Notes: generated by a model not told the origin, from the letters alone. A stretch of 64,000 bases of DNA from an uncultured Eubacterium sp. (GCA_945910225.1 CAMDYG010000006.1:1-64000), one strand, 5' to 3'. Shown: positions 37,715-47,885, counted from the stretch's first letter. Translations and numbers: made by a program.

Positions 37715-38829
37715 TGAAAGCAATAGGTATTATTTTAGCAGGCGGTAATAACAGAATGATGCGAGAGCTTTCTAATAAGAGAGCAATAGCAGCTATGCCG
37801 ATTGCAGGTAGTTATCGCGCCATAGACTTTGCATTAAGCAACATGAGTAATTCAAGGATACAGAAGGTCGCTGTTATAACACAGTATAATGCCAGATCAC
37901 TTAATGAACATCTGAGTTCATCTAAGTGGTGGGATTTTGGTAGAAAGCAGGGAGGTTTGTTTGTATTTACTCCTACAATTACAGCAGAGAGCAGTAACTG
38001 GTACAGAGGAACAGCAGATTCTTTATACCAGAATATGCAGTTTTTAAAACAGAGCCATGAGCCATATGTTGTTATAGCGTCAGGTGATGGAATTTATAAG
38101 CTTGACTATAATAAGGTGCTCCAGTATCACATTGAGAAGAAAGCAGATATAACAGTTGTCGTTAAGAAGATGGAAGACAGGTCTGAGATAGGACGTTATG
38201 GTGTCGTAGCCATGACAGAAGAAGGCAGGATAACTGATATAGATGAGAAGCCGCTTGAGACTAATCTGTCAACAGTATCAACAGGTATATATGTTGTAAG
38301 AAGAAGGCTTCTTATAGAACTGCTTGAGAAAGCTGCGGAGGAGGACAGACATGAATTTGTAAGAGATATTCTTGTCAGATATAAGAATATTAAGAAGATA
38401 TATGGCTACAACCTTGATGCATACTGGAGCAATATATCTACAGTTAATTCATACTATAAGACTAACATGGATTTTCTTGAGAAGGGGGTAAGGGATTATT
38501 TCTTTAACCAGTATCCGGATGTATATTCTAAGGTAGAAGATTTACCACCTGCTAAGTACAATTTTGGTGCTAATGTGAGAAACAGTCTTGTTTCAAGTGG
38601 TTGTATAATCAATGGTACAGTTGAGAATTCTGTTCTGTTTAAGAAAATATATGTTGGAAATAACAGTGTAATTAAGAATTCAATTATTCTTAATAATGCA
38701 TACATTGGAGACAATGCATATATTGAGAATTGCATAGTTGAAAGTAATAGTACGATTAAGGCTAATTCAAGATATGTAGGAGAGAATGATGTGAGGATTG
38801 TTGTGGAGAATAGTCCTTTATATTATTAG
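37714..38829 (+). CDS. glgD: Glucose-1-phosphate adenylyltransferase, GlgD subunit
   Basis: A 371-residue paralogue of GlgC. The nucleotide loop reads LAGGNNRMMRELSNKRAIAAM, departing from GxGxRLxxLT, as is usual for GlgD, which modulates or activates GlgC in Firmicutes. 'SSNWYRGTADSLYQNMQFL' and 'ASGDGIYKLDY' remain recognisable, and a shorter beta-helix follows. Overlap with glgC implies a stoichiometric heteromer. Confidence 0.95.
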   Translation: MKAIGIILAGGNNRMMRELSNKRAIAAMPIAGSYRAIDFALSNMSNSRIQKVAVITQYNARSLNEHLSSSKWWDFGRKQGGLFVFTPTITAESSNWYRGTADSLYQNMQFLKQSHEPYVVIASGDGIYKLDYNKVLQYHIEKKADITVVVKKMEDRSEIGRYGVVAMTEEGRITDIDEKPLETNLSTVSTGIYVVRRRLLIELLEKAAEEDRHEFVRDILVRYKNIKKIYGYNLDAYWSNISTVNSYYKTNMDFLEKGVRDYFFNQYPDVYSKVEDLPPAKYNFGANVRNSLVSSGCIINGTVENSVLFKKIYVGNNSVIKNSIILNNAYIGDNAYIENCIVESNSTIKANSRYVGENDVRIVVENSPLYY

Positions 38830-38899
38830 ATATAACTGTGCAATTGAAGGTGTTTTGACTAAAGTATAATAGGCCGGAGAGTCTAAGAAGGGGTGCGTT

Positions 38900-39166
38900 A
38901 TGAATATTACAGATGTAAGGGTTAGAAAGATTGCTAAAGAGGGAAAGATGAGAGCAGTTGTGTCAATTACAATTGATGACGAATTCGTAGTTCATGATAT
39001 TAAAGTTATTGAGGGTGAGAAAGGGTTGTTTATAGCAATGCCTAGCAGAAAATCATCTGATGGAGAGTATCGAGATATTGCTCATCCAATTAATACACAG
39101 ACAAGAGACAAGCTTCAGAAATTAGTGCTGGAAGCATATGAAAAGGCTGAGGATGTCGAAGAGTAG
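38900..39166 (+). CDS. spoVG: SpoVG-family nucleic-acid-binding regulator
   Basis: An 88-residue protein: '[39 protein letters not shown]' and '[24 protein letters not shown]' are the SpoVG core. Family members bind RNA or DNA and tune virulence, division or sporulation genes. A TATAAT sits at 38865-38870 with only a poorly spaced TTGAAG upstream, and I saw no good sigma-H box. AAGGGGTG precedes the ATG; a terminator follows. Confidence 0.95.
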   Translation: MNITDVRVRKIAKEGKMRAVVSITIDDEFVVHDIKVIEGEKGLFIAMPSRKSSDGEYRDIAHPINTQTRDKLQKLVLEAYEKAEDVEE

Positions 39167-39191
39167 CAATCATATATGTTAAGATTTTATT

Positions 39192-39224
39192 AACCAGCTG
39201 GTGTTTGTACCGGCTGGTTTTTTG
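39192..39224 (+). terminator. Terminator of spoVG
   Basis: AACCAGCTGGT pairs with ACCGGCTGGTT around a 6-nt loop and is followed by TTTTTT. Confidence 0.93.
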
Positions 39225-39488
39225 ATGTGATGTAATTGTGTTATGTGTTATAAAAAGAATAAGAAATATTTAAAAATATAGTCAAAATTACTAAAACACT
39301 TAATACATATAAGTTCATAATCATATTGATTATAAATACTGCTAAGGGGGATACAACAGAGAAGAATATATCAAAAGTACTATATATACGTTATTAAAGT
39401 AATATAAAAATAATACAAGGATATATAAAATGAGGTGTACTAAAGTAATAGATAACAATAAGATAAAAAGTACCAAAGTACTATAATA

Positions 39489-39502
39489 TGACATATATGT
39501 CA
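39489..39502. promoter_or_regulatory. 14-bp perfect palindrome upstream of the pectate lyase promoter
   Basis: TGACATATATGTCA is self-complementary and lies about 55 bp upstream of the -35 box; a candidate activator or repressor site. Confidence 0.5.
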
Positions 39503-39555
39503 AAATACACATAAAATATACGACTTTTTTGGTTAAAATTGCACAATGGGTTGCA

Positions 39556-39585
39556 TTGACAAAAAAAGAATCTCTTGGCTATAAT
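39556..39585 (+). promoter_or_regulatory. Promoter of the pectate lyase gene
   Basis: Perfect TTGACA and TATAAT with an 18-bp spacer, giving a leader of about 100 nt before ATG 39691. Confidence 0.8.
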
Positions 39586-39690
39586 GACACTCGTCAGGGG
39601 CAATTGTAACATATTTGTAATAAATGTGTTTGAATTATTAAACCTGACATATGGAGTTTAATGACTTTATAGAACTGGGAGGAGAGCCTT

Positions 39691-42600
39691 ATGAAAACAA
39701 AAAAGGGCAAAAGAATAGGCGCCATAGTTATGGCAGTTCTAATGATCGCTGGTATTATGCCAACTGATTGGGCAGCAAAGAAAATTAGTGCTGCAACGAA
39801 AATTAATACGTATGTGCTTGATGCGGCAGATTTAGAGACAAAGGCAGCAGGCGCTTTCGGTGATGGTGATGAAGTTAAAGCCGGAACAGATAATTTCTTC
39901 ACTATTATTAATAGCAAGAAAACAAAATATGATACATCATCAAAATCATTTGATGATGGCTATGAAGGAACAAAGAGAATAAATTTCGGAGAAGGAACAA
40001 CAATAGATAAGGATTCCATAAAGTTCACAACAGAAGGAACAGCAAAAGTAAAAGTGTGGTGGGTAGAAGGTGGAGAAGACAACCGCCAGCTTACAATACT
40101 TAAGGCAGATGGAACAACAGCACAGGTAACAAGTGGAACATATACAAAGAATAGTATGTATATCACAGAGTTTGAGCTTGCAGAGGCAGGAACATATTAC
40201 CTTGGCTCAACACCAAAGTGCAACTATATATTTAAGGTTAAGGTAGACGATGAAGTTGCTGTAACACCAACATATGTAGAAAAGGTTACAACACTTGATG
40301 CGGCAGATTTAGAAACAAAGGCAGCAGGCGCTTTCGGTGATGGTGATGAAGTTAAAGCCGGAACAGATAATTTCTTCACTATTATTAATAGCAAGAAAAC
40401 AAAATATGATACATCATCAAAATCATTTGATGATGGCTATGAAGGAACAAAGAGAATAAATTTCGGAGAAGGAACAACAATAGATAAGGATTCCATAAAG
40501 TTCACAACAGAAGGAACAGCAAAAGTAAAAGTGTGGTGGGTAGAAGGTGGAGAAGACAACCGCCAGCTTACAATACTTAAGGCAGATGGAACAACAGCAC
40601 AGGTAACAAGTGGAACATATACAAAGAATAGTATGTATATCACAGAGTTTGAGCTTGCAGAAGCAGGAACATATTACCTTGGATCAACACCAAAATGCAA
40701 TTATATATTTAAGGTTCAGGTTACACAGACAGTTGAATCAGATGGTGGTAATGTTAAGCCAGAAAGAGCAGCATGGGATACAGTAGCAGCACCAGTTATT
40801 ACATCTGTTACAGATAATAATGATGGTACAGTAAAAGTCAGCTATGATTGTGTTGTAGGATATGATGGAGCAGACAGAGTAGAAGTAACAATGAATGGTA
40901 CTGAAGTTAAAAAGTCTTCAAAAGAAGGAACAAGCGGTTCAGTAACATTTACACCAGCATCAACAGGTGAGTACTCATTCACAATTAAAGCAGTAAGAGA
41001 GAATGAGACAGACAAAGCTGGTAATTCAATGAATGGAAATTTCGTTCTTCCACTTGCAACACCATCTGTTACAAGTGCAACAAGCGCAGGTAATGGTGCA
41101 GTTGATATTACAATTGGTACAGTTAAAGAAGCAACATCATACAATGTGTATGTTAATGGATCACTTGTAGGATCTACAACAGAGAGTTCATACAGAATAA
41201 CAGGATTAACAGTTGGAGAAAGATGCTCTATTACAGTAGAAGCTGTAAGAAGTAATCCGGCTGCAGTATCATCTAAGTCAGCAGCCGCAGAGGTTACTGT
41301 AACAGCAGATGCTAAGATGGTATGGTCAAAGGCAACATATGGTTCATCAGTAGATACTAAGAATAATGGAGTTTCAGGAAGCATAAATGATGGTTCAGTA
41401 ACAATCTACTCAGAGAGTGGAAAGGGTAAACTTGTTCCAGCCTCAAAGGATGGTCTTACATTTAACTATGTAACAGTTCCAGCTGATAAGTCATTTGCTA
41501 TATCAGGAAAGATCCATGTAGATAAGTGGACGCTTTCTAATGGACAGGAAGGTTTCGGACTTATGGTTTCTGATAGAGTTGGTCAGGATGGAGACGGTTC
41601 TGATTTCTGGACAAACTCAGTTCAGGCAGTTGCCAGCAAGGTAGAATACTACTATGATGGTACATCAGTAACAACAGATAATACTCAGGCTAAAATATCA
41701 ATGAAGCTTGGTGTTGGTGTATATGCAAGAACAGGAATAACAGCACAGGATCTCTCAGATCTTACTAATGGAAAGATTCAGGCTCCTGTATCAGCTAACG
41801 ATAAGACAAAGTTCTTCCAGAGAACACTTGAGACATCTAAGGCTGCTGAGGGCGCAGGAGTATACAACATAATTGGTAATGGTACTAAGGGAGAAACTGG
41901 TATAACAGATATGTATTTCTCTATGGAAGAGATTAAGACAGACGGAGAAATAGGTTATATCGTTACATACATGGATGAAAACAAGAATGTTATCGGACAG
42001 GATACAGTAATGGGCGATATGACATTACTTGATACAGATAACAAGTATGTTGGTTTCTTTGCAGCAAGAAATGCAAGAATCACAGTAACAGATGTTAATT
42101 TTGAATTAAGAGATTCAGTTAAGGAAGTTGTTGTAGAAGACAGAGTGGTAGTACCTAACTACAATGTAACATCAGCAGCTAATGCTAACTCTGAGAATTA
42201 TGTATTAACATATAAGTCAGATGTTAATGGAACAGTAACAATTACAGCAGCAGATGGAACAGTAGTTGCAGATAATGTTGCAGTAGAAGCTTATAAGACA
42301 TATAAGTTCAATACAACACTTAAGATGGGATCTAACAAGTTTACAGTAGTATCTTCACCAGAAGCAGGCTACAGACCATCAAAACATGAAGTATTAAGCT
42401 CATATGAAACAGTAACACAGGAATTCACAGTAACATTAAATGGTTTCGATGGAACAGTAATTTATGTTGGACCTAATGGTTCATCAGGAGCAACAGGTTC
42501 TAAGGAAAATCCAGTAGATATCTACTCAGCAGTTAAATTTGTTAAGGCTGGACAGAAGATATTACTTCTTGAAGGAACATATAATTTAGAGTCAACAGTA

Positions 42601-43878
42601 AAGGTTGCTAGAGGAATTGATGGAACAGCAGATAATATGATTTATATGATTGCTGATCCTGATGCAACAGAAAGACCAGTACTTGATTTCGGTAAGAATT
42701 GTGAAGGTATGGTTCTTGGTGGAAATTACTGGTACTTTGCAGGATTTGATGTAACTAATTCAGCAGATGCTAAAGATGGAGCACGTCTTTGCGGTAACTA
42801 TAATGTAGTAGATAACTGTAACTTCTACAACAATGGTAATACAGGTCTTCAGATAAGTGCATATAACAATTCTAATGATGCAAGAGAAGACTGGCCATCA
42901 TATAACTTGGTTCTTAACTGCTCATCATTCTCTAATGCAGATAAGGGTTATGAAGATGCAGATGGATTTGCAGCTAAGTTAACAGTTGGCGATGGAAACG
43001 TATTTGATGGATGTATTTCATACAATAATGCAGATGATGGATGGGATCTTTTCGCAAAGACTCAGACAGGAAATATCGGATCAGTAACAATTAAGAACTG
43101 TGTTGCATATGGCAATGGATACCTTGCAGATGGTACAGATGCTGGTAATGGTAACGGATTCAAGATGGGTGGAGACAGCCTTACAGGATATCATAAGCTT
43201 ATCAATTGTGTAGCATTTAATAACAAGGCAAAGGGTATTGATTCTAACTCTTGTCCTGATATCCAGATTGAGAATTGTATTTCATTTAATAATGAATCAT
43301 ACAACGTAGCACTTTATACTAACTCAGCTGTTAATACAGATTTCTCAGCTAAGGGAATTATTTCATTCAGAACTAACAACACAGATATTAATGAGCAGTT
43401 CAAGTTCAAGGGAACACAGGATGAAACAAAGGTATATAATGCAACTAACTATTTCTGGAATTGTACAGAGAAGGGCACTAACAATGCAAACGGATTAGTA
43501 GTAGCAGACTGGTTCAAGTCAGTTGATACAACATATAATCCAGAAACACATGTATTTGCACAGAGAGTAGTAACAAGAAATGCAGATGGAACAGTTAATA
43601 TGAACGGCTTACTTACACTTACAGATGCTAAGATTGCTGAACTTGGTTTTGCAGCAGGAATTGGGGAAGGAAAAGCATCTATTAAGTTAGGAGAAGTTCT
43701 TTCAGATGAGGATGTTGTAACAACAGGACTTATCATCAAGACCAAGACAGCAGAGGTTGCTGCAGATGAAACAAAGACAGGTGATGCAAGCAATATGCTT
43801 ATCTACATTATATTAATGGCAGCAGCACTTGGATTGGCTGGATTTGGATATGCGCAGAAGAGGAAGAATGTTCTTTAA
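39691..43878 (+). CDS. Cell-surface pectate lyase, PL9 family, multidomain
   Basis: A 1395-residue exported enzyme. A signal peptide (about 1-35) is followed by two almost identical beta-sandwich modules (about 43-183 and 202-342). Two Fn3-like modules (about 358-525), a lectin-like region (526-790) and an Ig-like segment lead to the right-handed beta-helix catalytic domain (about 920-1230). PL9 hallmarks are 'DADGFAAK' and 'ADDGWDLFAK', giving the calcium-site Asp residues, and 'GNGNGFKMGG' with the probable catalytic Lys. It cleaves de-esterified polygalacturonate by beta-elimination. The C-terminus AEVAADETKTGD, a hydrophobic helix and KRKNVL form a sortase-like or membrane anchor. GGGAGGAG precedes the ATG. 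The pectinesterase gene follows. Confidence 0.93.
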   Translation: MKTKKGKRIGAIVMAVLMIAGIMPTDWAAKKISAATKINTYVLDAADLETKAAGAFGDGDEVKAGTDNFFTIINSKKTKYDTSSKSFDDGYEGTKRINFGEGTTIDKDSIKFTTEGTAKVKVWWVEGGEDNRQLTILKADGTTAQVTSGTYTKNSMYITEFELAEAGTYYLGSTPKCNYIFKVKVDDEVAVTPTYVEKVTTLDAADLETKAAGAFGDGDEVKAGTDNFFTIINSKKTKYDTSSKSFDDGYEGTKRINFGEGTTIDKDSIKFTTEGTAKVKVWWVEGGEDNRQLTILKADGTTAQVTSGTYTKNSMYITEFELAEAGTYYLGSTPKCNYIFKVQVTQTVESDGGNVKPERAAWDTVAAPVITSVTDNNDGTVKVSYDCVVGYDGADRVEVTMNGTEVKKSSKEGTSGSVTFTPASTGEYSFTIKAVRENETDKAGNSMNGNFVLPLATPSVTSATSAGNGAVDITIGTVKEATSYNVYVNGSLVGSTTESSYRITGLTVGERCSITVEAVRSNPAAVSSKSAAAEVTVTADAKMVWSKATYGSSVDTKNNGVSGSINDGSVTIYSESGKGKLVPASKDGLTFNYVTVPADKSFAISGKIHVDKWTLSNGQEGFGLMVSDRVGQDGDGSDFWTNSVQAVASKVEYYYDGTSVTTDNTQAKISMKLGVGVYARTGITAQDLSDLTNGKIQAPVSANDKTKFFQRTLETSKAAEGAGVYNIIGNGTKGETGITDMYFSMEEIKTDGEIGYIVTYMDENKNVIGQDTVMGDMTLLDTDNKYVGFFAARNARITVTDVNFELRDSVKEVVVEDRVVVPNYNVTSAANANSENYVLTYKSDVNGTVTITAADGTVVADNVAVEAYKTYKFNTTLKMGSNKFTVVSSPEAGYRPSKHEVLSSYETVTQEFTVTLNGFDGTVIYVGPNGSSGATGSKENPVDIYSAVKFVKAGQKILLLEGTYNLESTVKVARGIDGTADNMIYMIADPDATERPVLDFGKNCEGMVLGGNYWYFAGFDVTNSADAKDGARLCGNYNVVDNCNFYNNGNTGLQISAYNNSNDAREDWPSYNLVLNCSSFSNADKGYEDADGFAAKLTVGDGNVFDGCISYNNADDGWDLFAKTQTGNIGSVTIKNCVAYGNGYLADGTDAGNGNGFKMGGDSLTGYHKLINCVAFNNKAKGIDSNSCPDIQIENCISFNNESYNVALYTNSAVNTDFSAKGIISFRTNNTDINEQFKFKGTQDETKVYNATNYFWNCTEKGTNNANGLVVADWFKSVDTTYNPETHVFAQRVVTRNADGTVNMNGLLTLTDAKIAELGFAAGIGEGKASIKLGEVLSDEDVVTTGLIIKTKTAEVAADETKTGDASNMLIYIILMAAALGLAGFGYAQKRKNVL
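39817..40716 (+). repeat. Near-identical tandem duplication of a 423-bp module (477-bp period)
   Basis: 39817-40239 and 40294-40716 encode the same about 141-residue module. By eye I see about five substitutions, one at the 5' end and four near the 3' end, with the middle identical. The 54-bp linker between them is unique. Confidence 0.93.
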
Positions 43879-43918
43879 TAAAATTTCATAAGTAACAGAT
43901 AAGTTATGACAAATTAAT

Positions 43919-43957
43919 AGGGTTTTCATCTTTAAGATGGAAACCCTGTTGTATTTT
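43919..43957 (+). terminator. Terminator-like hairpin between pectate lyase and pectinesterase genes
   Basis: AGGGTTTTCATCT pairs with AGATGGAAACCCT (one G-U) around a short loop. The T run starts late (GTTGTATTTTT), so partial read-through into the pectinesterase gene is plausible. Confidence 0.7.
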
Positions 43958-43988
43958 TAGAAGGTATTAATATGGGAGGTTTATTGCA

Positions 43989-46900
43989 ATGAGTAAGAAC
44001 AGAAAAAAGGTTAAAGCAAAAGCTATTAAAACGGCGTCAGTTATGGGAGCATTAGTATTAGCGGCATCACCGGTGATTCCTTATGTTGGACAGGTATTCC
44101 AGCCTATTCAGGTAAGCGCTGCATATTCTAATGAGGCAGTAACTACAGACTGGAGTTTTCAATATAAAGATGTAGAAGGTGCATTTGCAAGTAAATATGA
44201 AGGTGTAAAGGGTGAGGTTTCTGATGTAACCGGAAATGCTGAATCATTGGTTGTTGATGCTACTAATGGAAAGCTCGCCGCCGGCAATAATGGTAAGGGA
44301 TATGCACAGATTAACAAAGGAACTGTTATATATATTCCTGTATCTGGAAAAGGAACAGTTATAGTAACAGCATATCCGGGACAGGCAAAGTGGACTATTG
44401 CTGGAGTTGCCGCTACTACAGATGTTTCATCTGCAGATTATAATGTTCAGGAAGGAACAGGCATTGTCCAGGTGGATGGAAACAATTATGTTAAGTTGGA
44501 AGCAACAGATAATGGATATATATATTCAATCCAGAAATCTGAATATTCATATGTAGAAGATCCAGAACCAGAATTAAAGACATATGAGGACAGCAAAGTT
44601 GATGTATGGGATTTTGGTGCAGAAGTACTTGATTCTGATAAATATAATAATAATCTGACAGTAGATGTGATTAATGGTGCATATGCAGGAGTTGCAGCAG
44701 GTACAGCCAATAAGACTATTGGAGGATTTACAGCAGGAGACTTAACATTTACAACAGAAAAGACTAATAACAGATTAAGAACATCTAATACAGCATTGAC
44801 AAGGTATGATGCAAACGGAGTGGCTGTAATTGGCGGCGTATCTCTTACAGGATGTCTGTATTTTAATGGTTCAGCAGGAACCAGGCAGGGAACTATATCT
44901 ATGAATCTCGACGCAGGAGATGCAGTTACTATGTATGCCAAGATGGACAATGCAGAGGATGTGATCCAGGTGTCTAAAGATGGAACAGTCCTTACAGAAA
45001 TGCCTGTATCTACAAATGGTTCAGTTGTTACATATGTTGCAGCATCTGATGGAACATATACATTTAATGATTCAGATGCAACAGGTAAATTAAGACTTTA
45101 CAGAGTTGAAAGAGAGCATCAGTCTGTAACACAGGTAACAGGAAAGATTACTGTTCCAGATGGAATGCCATCTAATTACAAGCTGGTATTTACAAGCAAA
45201 GCTACTGGTACATCATATAAGGCAGTGATTAGTTCAGATGGAACATATACAGTAAAGGTTCCAACTAATTCAAAGATTTCAGATTATCAGTTATCACTTC
45301 TTAACGCAGAAGAATATGTAATTTCTTCGGAGACAGCGCTTACTTTGGGAACAGAAAATGTAGTAACATCTGATGTAACAGTGGAGAAAGTACCGATGAC
45401 TAAGGTTACTGGTTCGATAACAGGTCTTTCAGCAGATGAGTTAAGTAAGCTGAATATTTCATTTGATGCAGATGGCGAGGTGTATAAGCCAGTTGTATCA
45501 ATTGACACAGCTGCAGGAACATATTCTGTTAATCTTGCAAAGGGAGTTACATATAATGTAACAGCTGAAGGAGTTAATGATTATTCAATAAACATGACAT
45601 CATATACTGCGCCAGCAGATGATGCTGATGTTGACATCGCATTTGTTAAGAAGCCTGTATATAACATTAATTTAACATATGAAGGTTTAACAGAGAGTCA
45701 GGCAGCCAATGCAGTAGTTACATTTACTAATCTTAATGAAGATGGATACTCATATACATTTACAGGAACAGATAATATTGCTTTAAGAGATGGAACTTAC
45801 TCTGTTAAAGTTGTAGGAGCAAAAGCCCAGAGAGTTACATCTAACCTTGTTGTTTCAGGCAGTAATGTTTCTAAGACTGTTGCATTTAAGGATGCAACTG
45901 ACTGGACATTTACATCAGCTGACTTCAAGACAGCAATTACTGCAGGATATTATAATGGACTTGCATTATCAACAGGTATTTCACAGAATAATAGTAAATA
46001 TCTGCTTGGAAAGAGTGGAGCAACAGTCCAGATTCCGGTTGACGGAGCCTGTCAGGTAAAAGTGTCATATTGCTATACAGCCGATGCAACACTTGGTGTC
46101 GGTGATGACACAGTAGAAGTAAAGACAGAAAGCAAATCTACGGGAAATATAGAAACAGCAACATATAACTATACAGGAACAACTCCTGGAAATGTTACAC
46201 TCACATTTGGAGGAGACAACTACAGCTCATATATCACACAGATTCAGGTTATAAAGAGCATAGAGTATAAGCCGGTTCTGACAGTTGGAGCAGAAAACTG
46301 TGATTATACATCAGTAGCAGAGGCTGTAAAAGCTGCTGAATCAATGGATCGTGTAGATGAAAATGGAGATGTAAAGAGAGTTACAATACAGATACAGCCA
46401 GGCAATTATGAAGAGATGGTTGTAATCAACGGAAAGAATATAACATTAAAGAATGCCAGTGAAAATGTATCAACAGACCTTATTAATAAGGGCGTGGATA
46501 TTGCAGATAATGCTGTAAGAATTACATGGTATTATGGTCATGGATATTCATATTACAGTATGGGAGATGACTGCAAATATGATGAGGATACATTAAAGGC
46601 TAATACTGAGAATGGTTATTATTCATATAAGAATCCAGGTTCAGGAACAACCAATGGTTCATACTGGAATGCAACAGTCGTAGTGTATGGCTCAGGATTT
46701 GAGGCTGATGGAATTATATTTGAAAATTCATTTAACCAGTACCAGTCAGAAGCGGCTGCAAAAGATACAATTGTTAAAAATTCTGATGCTAAGGAAGGCA
46801 GCGTAACAAGAAATGACATAGAGGCCGGAAGTACCAAGGTACAGGAAAAGGCATATGTAGAAAGAGCGGCAGCACTTGCAATGACATCATCAGCAACAGA

Positions 46901-47855
46901 TGTTGTATTTGACAACTGCAGATTTGTTGGAAGACAGGATACTCTGTATGGAGCAGTGGGAGCAACAGTTGCATTTAACAAGTGTCAGATTATGGGAGCA
47001 ACAGATTTCATATTTGGCGGAATGACATCAGTATTTTACAAATGTGATCTTGTAATGAACACATCAGAGAATAAGAACGATGTGGCATATATTACAGCAG
47101 CACAGACGGCAGAAGGTTCTAAGGGATATCTTATGTATGAGTGTAATGTAGTGTCAACAACACCAGGAGTTGATACAGCATCATCACTTACATCTAAGCC
47201 AGGATATTTTGGAAGACCATGGGCAGGAACTGCAAATGTTGTATTCTATAACACTAATGTAGGAACAACAACAACTAATGATGATGGAACAGAAGGAACT
47301 GAAGTGCGTTCATTAATTAATCCGCTTGGATGGAACGATTCACTTTCTGGTAAATCTTCATTGTGCTCAGAATACGGAACGATAGAGCAGGCCGGAGTTG
47401 ATAATTCGCAGGAAAGAGCGACATGGGCAACAATGCTGACTAAAGAGCAGGCAGCAGATGAAACAATGGAAGCATTCCTTGGAGCGTCAAGAGTAGCACA
47501 GCTTCAGGCAAATGGAATTCTTACCGAGAAGGATAATTCTGATAAAGGCAATTCTGGGGAGGAGAGCGGTTCAGAAGATAAAAATGAAGAATCATCTAAG
47601 TCTGATAATTCATCAACAGGAGAGGTTGCTGGAAACGAGGAAACAGTAACTGGAGATGCTGATAAAGTTACGGATGCTGGCAATGAGGCAGCAGAAGCGG
47701 TAGACAAGAAGGCAGAAGTTGCAGCAGACGAGACTAAGACTGGAGACACATCAAGAACCGGATTATATGCAGTACTTGCAGGAATCTCAGCATTTTTAGC
47801 AGCGGGAGCATCTGCTTTTCTCGGAAAGAAGAAATCCCTGAAAGATGAGAAATAA
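43989..47855 (+). CDS. Cell-surface pectin methylesterase (CE8 family), multidomain
   Basis: A 1288-residue exported enzyme that removes methyl groups from pectin. A signal peptide (to about 43) is followed by repeated beta-sandwich modules ('WDFGAEVLDSDKYNNN', 'DWTFTSADFKTAI') and carboxypeptidase-regulatory-like repeats ('VTGKITVPDGMPSNYKLVF'). The CE8 beta helix is at about 762-1117. GRQDTLYG (about 981), GATDFIFGG (about 1004) and FGRPW (about 1074) carry the catalytic Asp pair and Arg. The tail is a Ser/Glu/Asp linker, then AEVAADETKTGD, a hydrophobic helix and KKKSLKDEK, matching the lyase anchor. GGGAGGTT precedes the ATG. No strong separate promoter was found, so it may share the lyase transcript. 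Confidence 0.94.
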   Translation: MSKNRKKVKAKAIKTASVMGALVLAASPVIPYVGQVFQPIQVSAAYSNEAVTTDWSFQYKDVEGAFASKYEGVKGEVSDVTGNAESLVVDATNGKLAAGNNGKGYAQINKGTVIYIPVSGKGTVIVTAYPGQAKWTIAGVAATTDVSSADYNVQEGTGIVQVDGNNYVKLEATDNGYIYSIQKSEYSYVEDPEPELKTYEDSKVDVWDFGAEVLDSDKYNNNLTVDVINGAYAGVAAGTANKTIGGFTAGDLTFTTEKTNNRLRTSNTALTRYDANGVAVIGGVSLTGCLYFNGSAGTRQGTISMNLDAGDAVTMYAKMDNAEDVIQVSKDGTVLTEMPVSTNGSVVTYVAASDGTYTFNDSDATGKLRLYRVEREHQSVTQVTGKITVPDGMPSNYKLVFTSKATGTSYKAVISSDGTYTVKVPTNSKISDYQLSLLNAEEYVISSETALTLGTENVVTSDVTVEKVPMTKVTGSITGLSADELSKLNISFDADGEVYKPVVSIDTAAGTYSVNLAKGVTYNVTAEGVNDYSINMTSYTAPADDADVDIAFVKKPVYNINLTYEGLTESQAANAVVTFTNLNEDGYSYTFTGTDNIALRDGTYSVKVVGAKAQRVTSNLVVSGSNVSKTVAFKDATDWTFTSADFKTAITAGYYNGLALSTGISQNNSKYLLGKSGATVQIPVDGACQVKVSYCYTADATLGVGDDTVEVKTESKSTGNIETATYNYTGTTPGNVTLTFGGDNYSSYITQIQVIKSIEYKPVLTVGAENCDYTSVAEAVKAAESMDRVDENGDVKRVTIQIQPGNYEEMVVINGKNITLKNASENVSTDLINKGVDIADNAVRITWYYGHGYSYYSMGDDCKYDEDTLKANTENGYYSYKNPGSGTTNGSYWNATVVVYGSGFEADGIIFENSFNQYQSEAAAKDTIVKNSDAKEGSVTRNDIEAGSTKVQEKAYVERAAALAMTSSATDVVFDNCRFVGRQDTLYGAVGATVAFNKCQIMGATDFIFGGMTSVFYKCDLVMNTSENKNDVAYITAAQTAEGSKGYLMYECNVVSTTPGVDTASSLTSKPGYFGRPWAGTANVVFYNTNVGTTTTNDDGTEGTEVRSLINPLGWNDSLSGKSSLCSEYGTIEQAGVDNSQERATWATMLTKEQAADETMEAFLGASRVAQLQANGILTEKDNSDKGNSGEESGSEDKNEESSKSDNSSTGEVAGNEETVTGDADKVTDAGNEAAEAVDKKAEVAADETKTGDTSRTGLYAVLAGISAFLAAGASAFLGKKKSLKDEK

Positions 47856-47885
47856 TAAAAAGTTATATTAATATTAAACTCCTGA

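Larger units (their letters stand above)
39225..39690 (+). promoter_or_regulatory. 466-bp AT-rich regulatory region upstream of the pectate lyase gene
   Basis: No convincing ORF. The stretch holds four AAAGTA[CA]T motifs (39374, 39396, 39442, 39475). The last is inside the dyad AGTACCAAAGTACT (39469-39482). A 14-bp palindrome, a strong promoter and a roughly 100-nt leader with the dyad ATTAAAC-N12-GTTTAAT (39637-39662) follow. This is the richest concentration of dyads in the window. Confidence 0.6.

Noticed and set aside
38830-38899. Sigma-H promoter for spoVG
   Set aside because: No match to the sigma-H -35 and -10 consensus; only a TATAAT with a badly spaced -35.
39817-40716. CRISPR-like repeat array
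   Set aside because: The repeats are long, in-frame coding modules, not short repeats with unique spacers; no cas genes occur in the window.
40842-41384. 180-aa minus-strand ORF inside the pectate lyase gene
   Set aside because: Low-complexity antisense frame caused by codon bias of the Fn3 modules.
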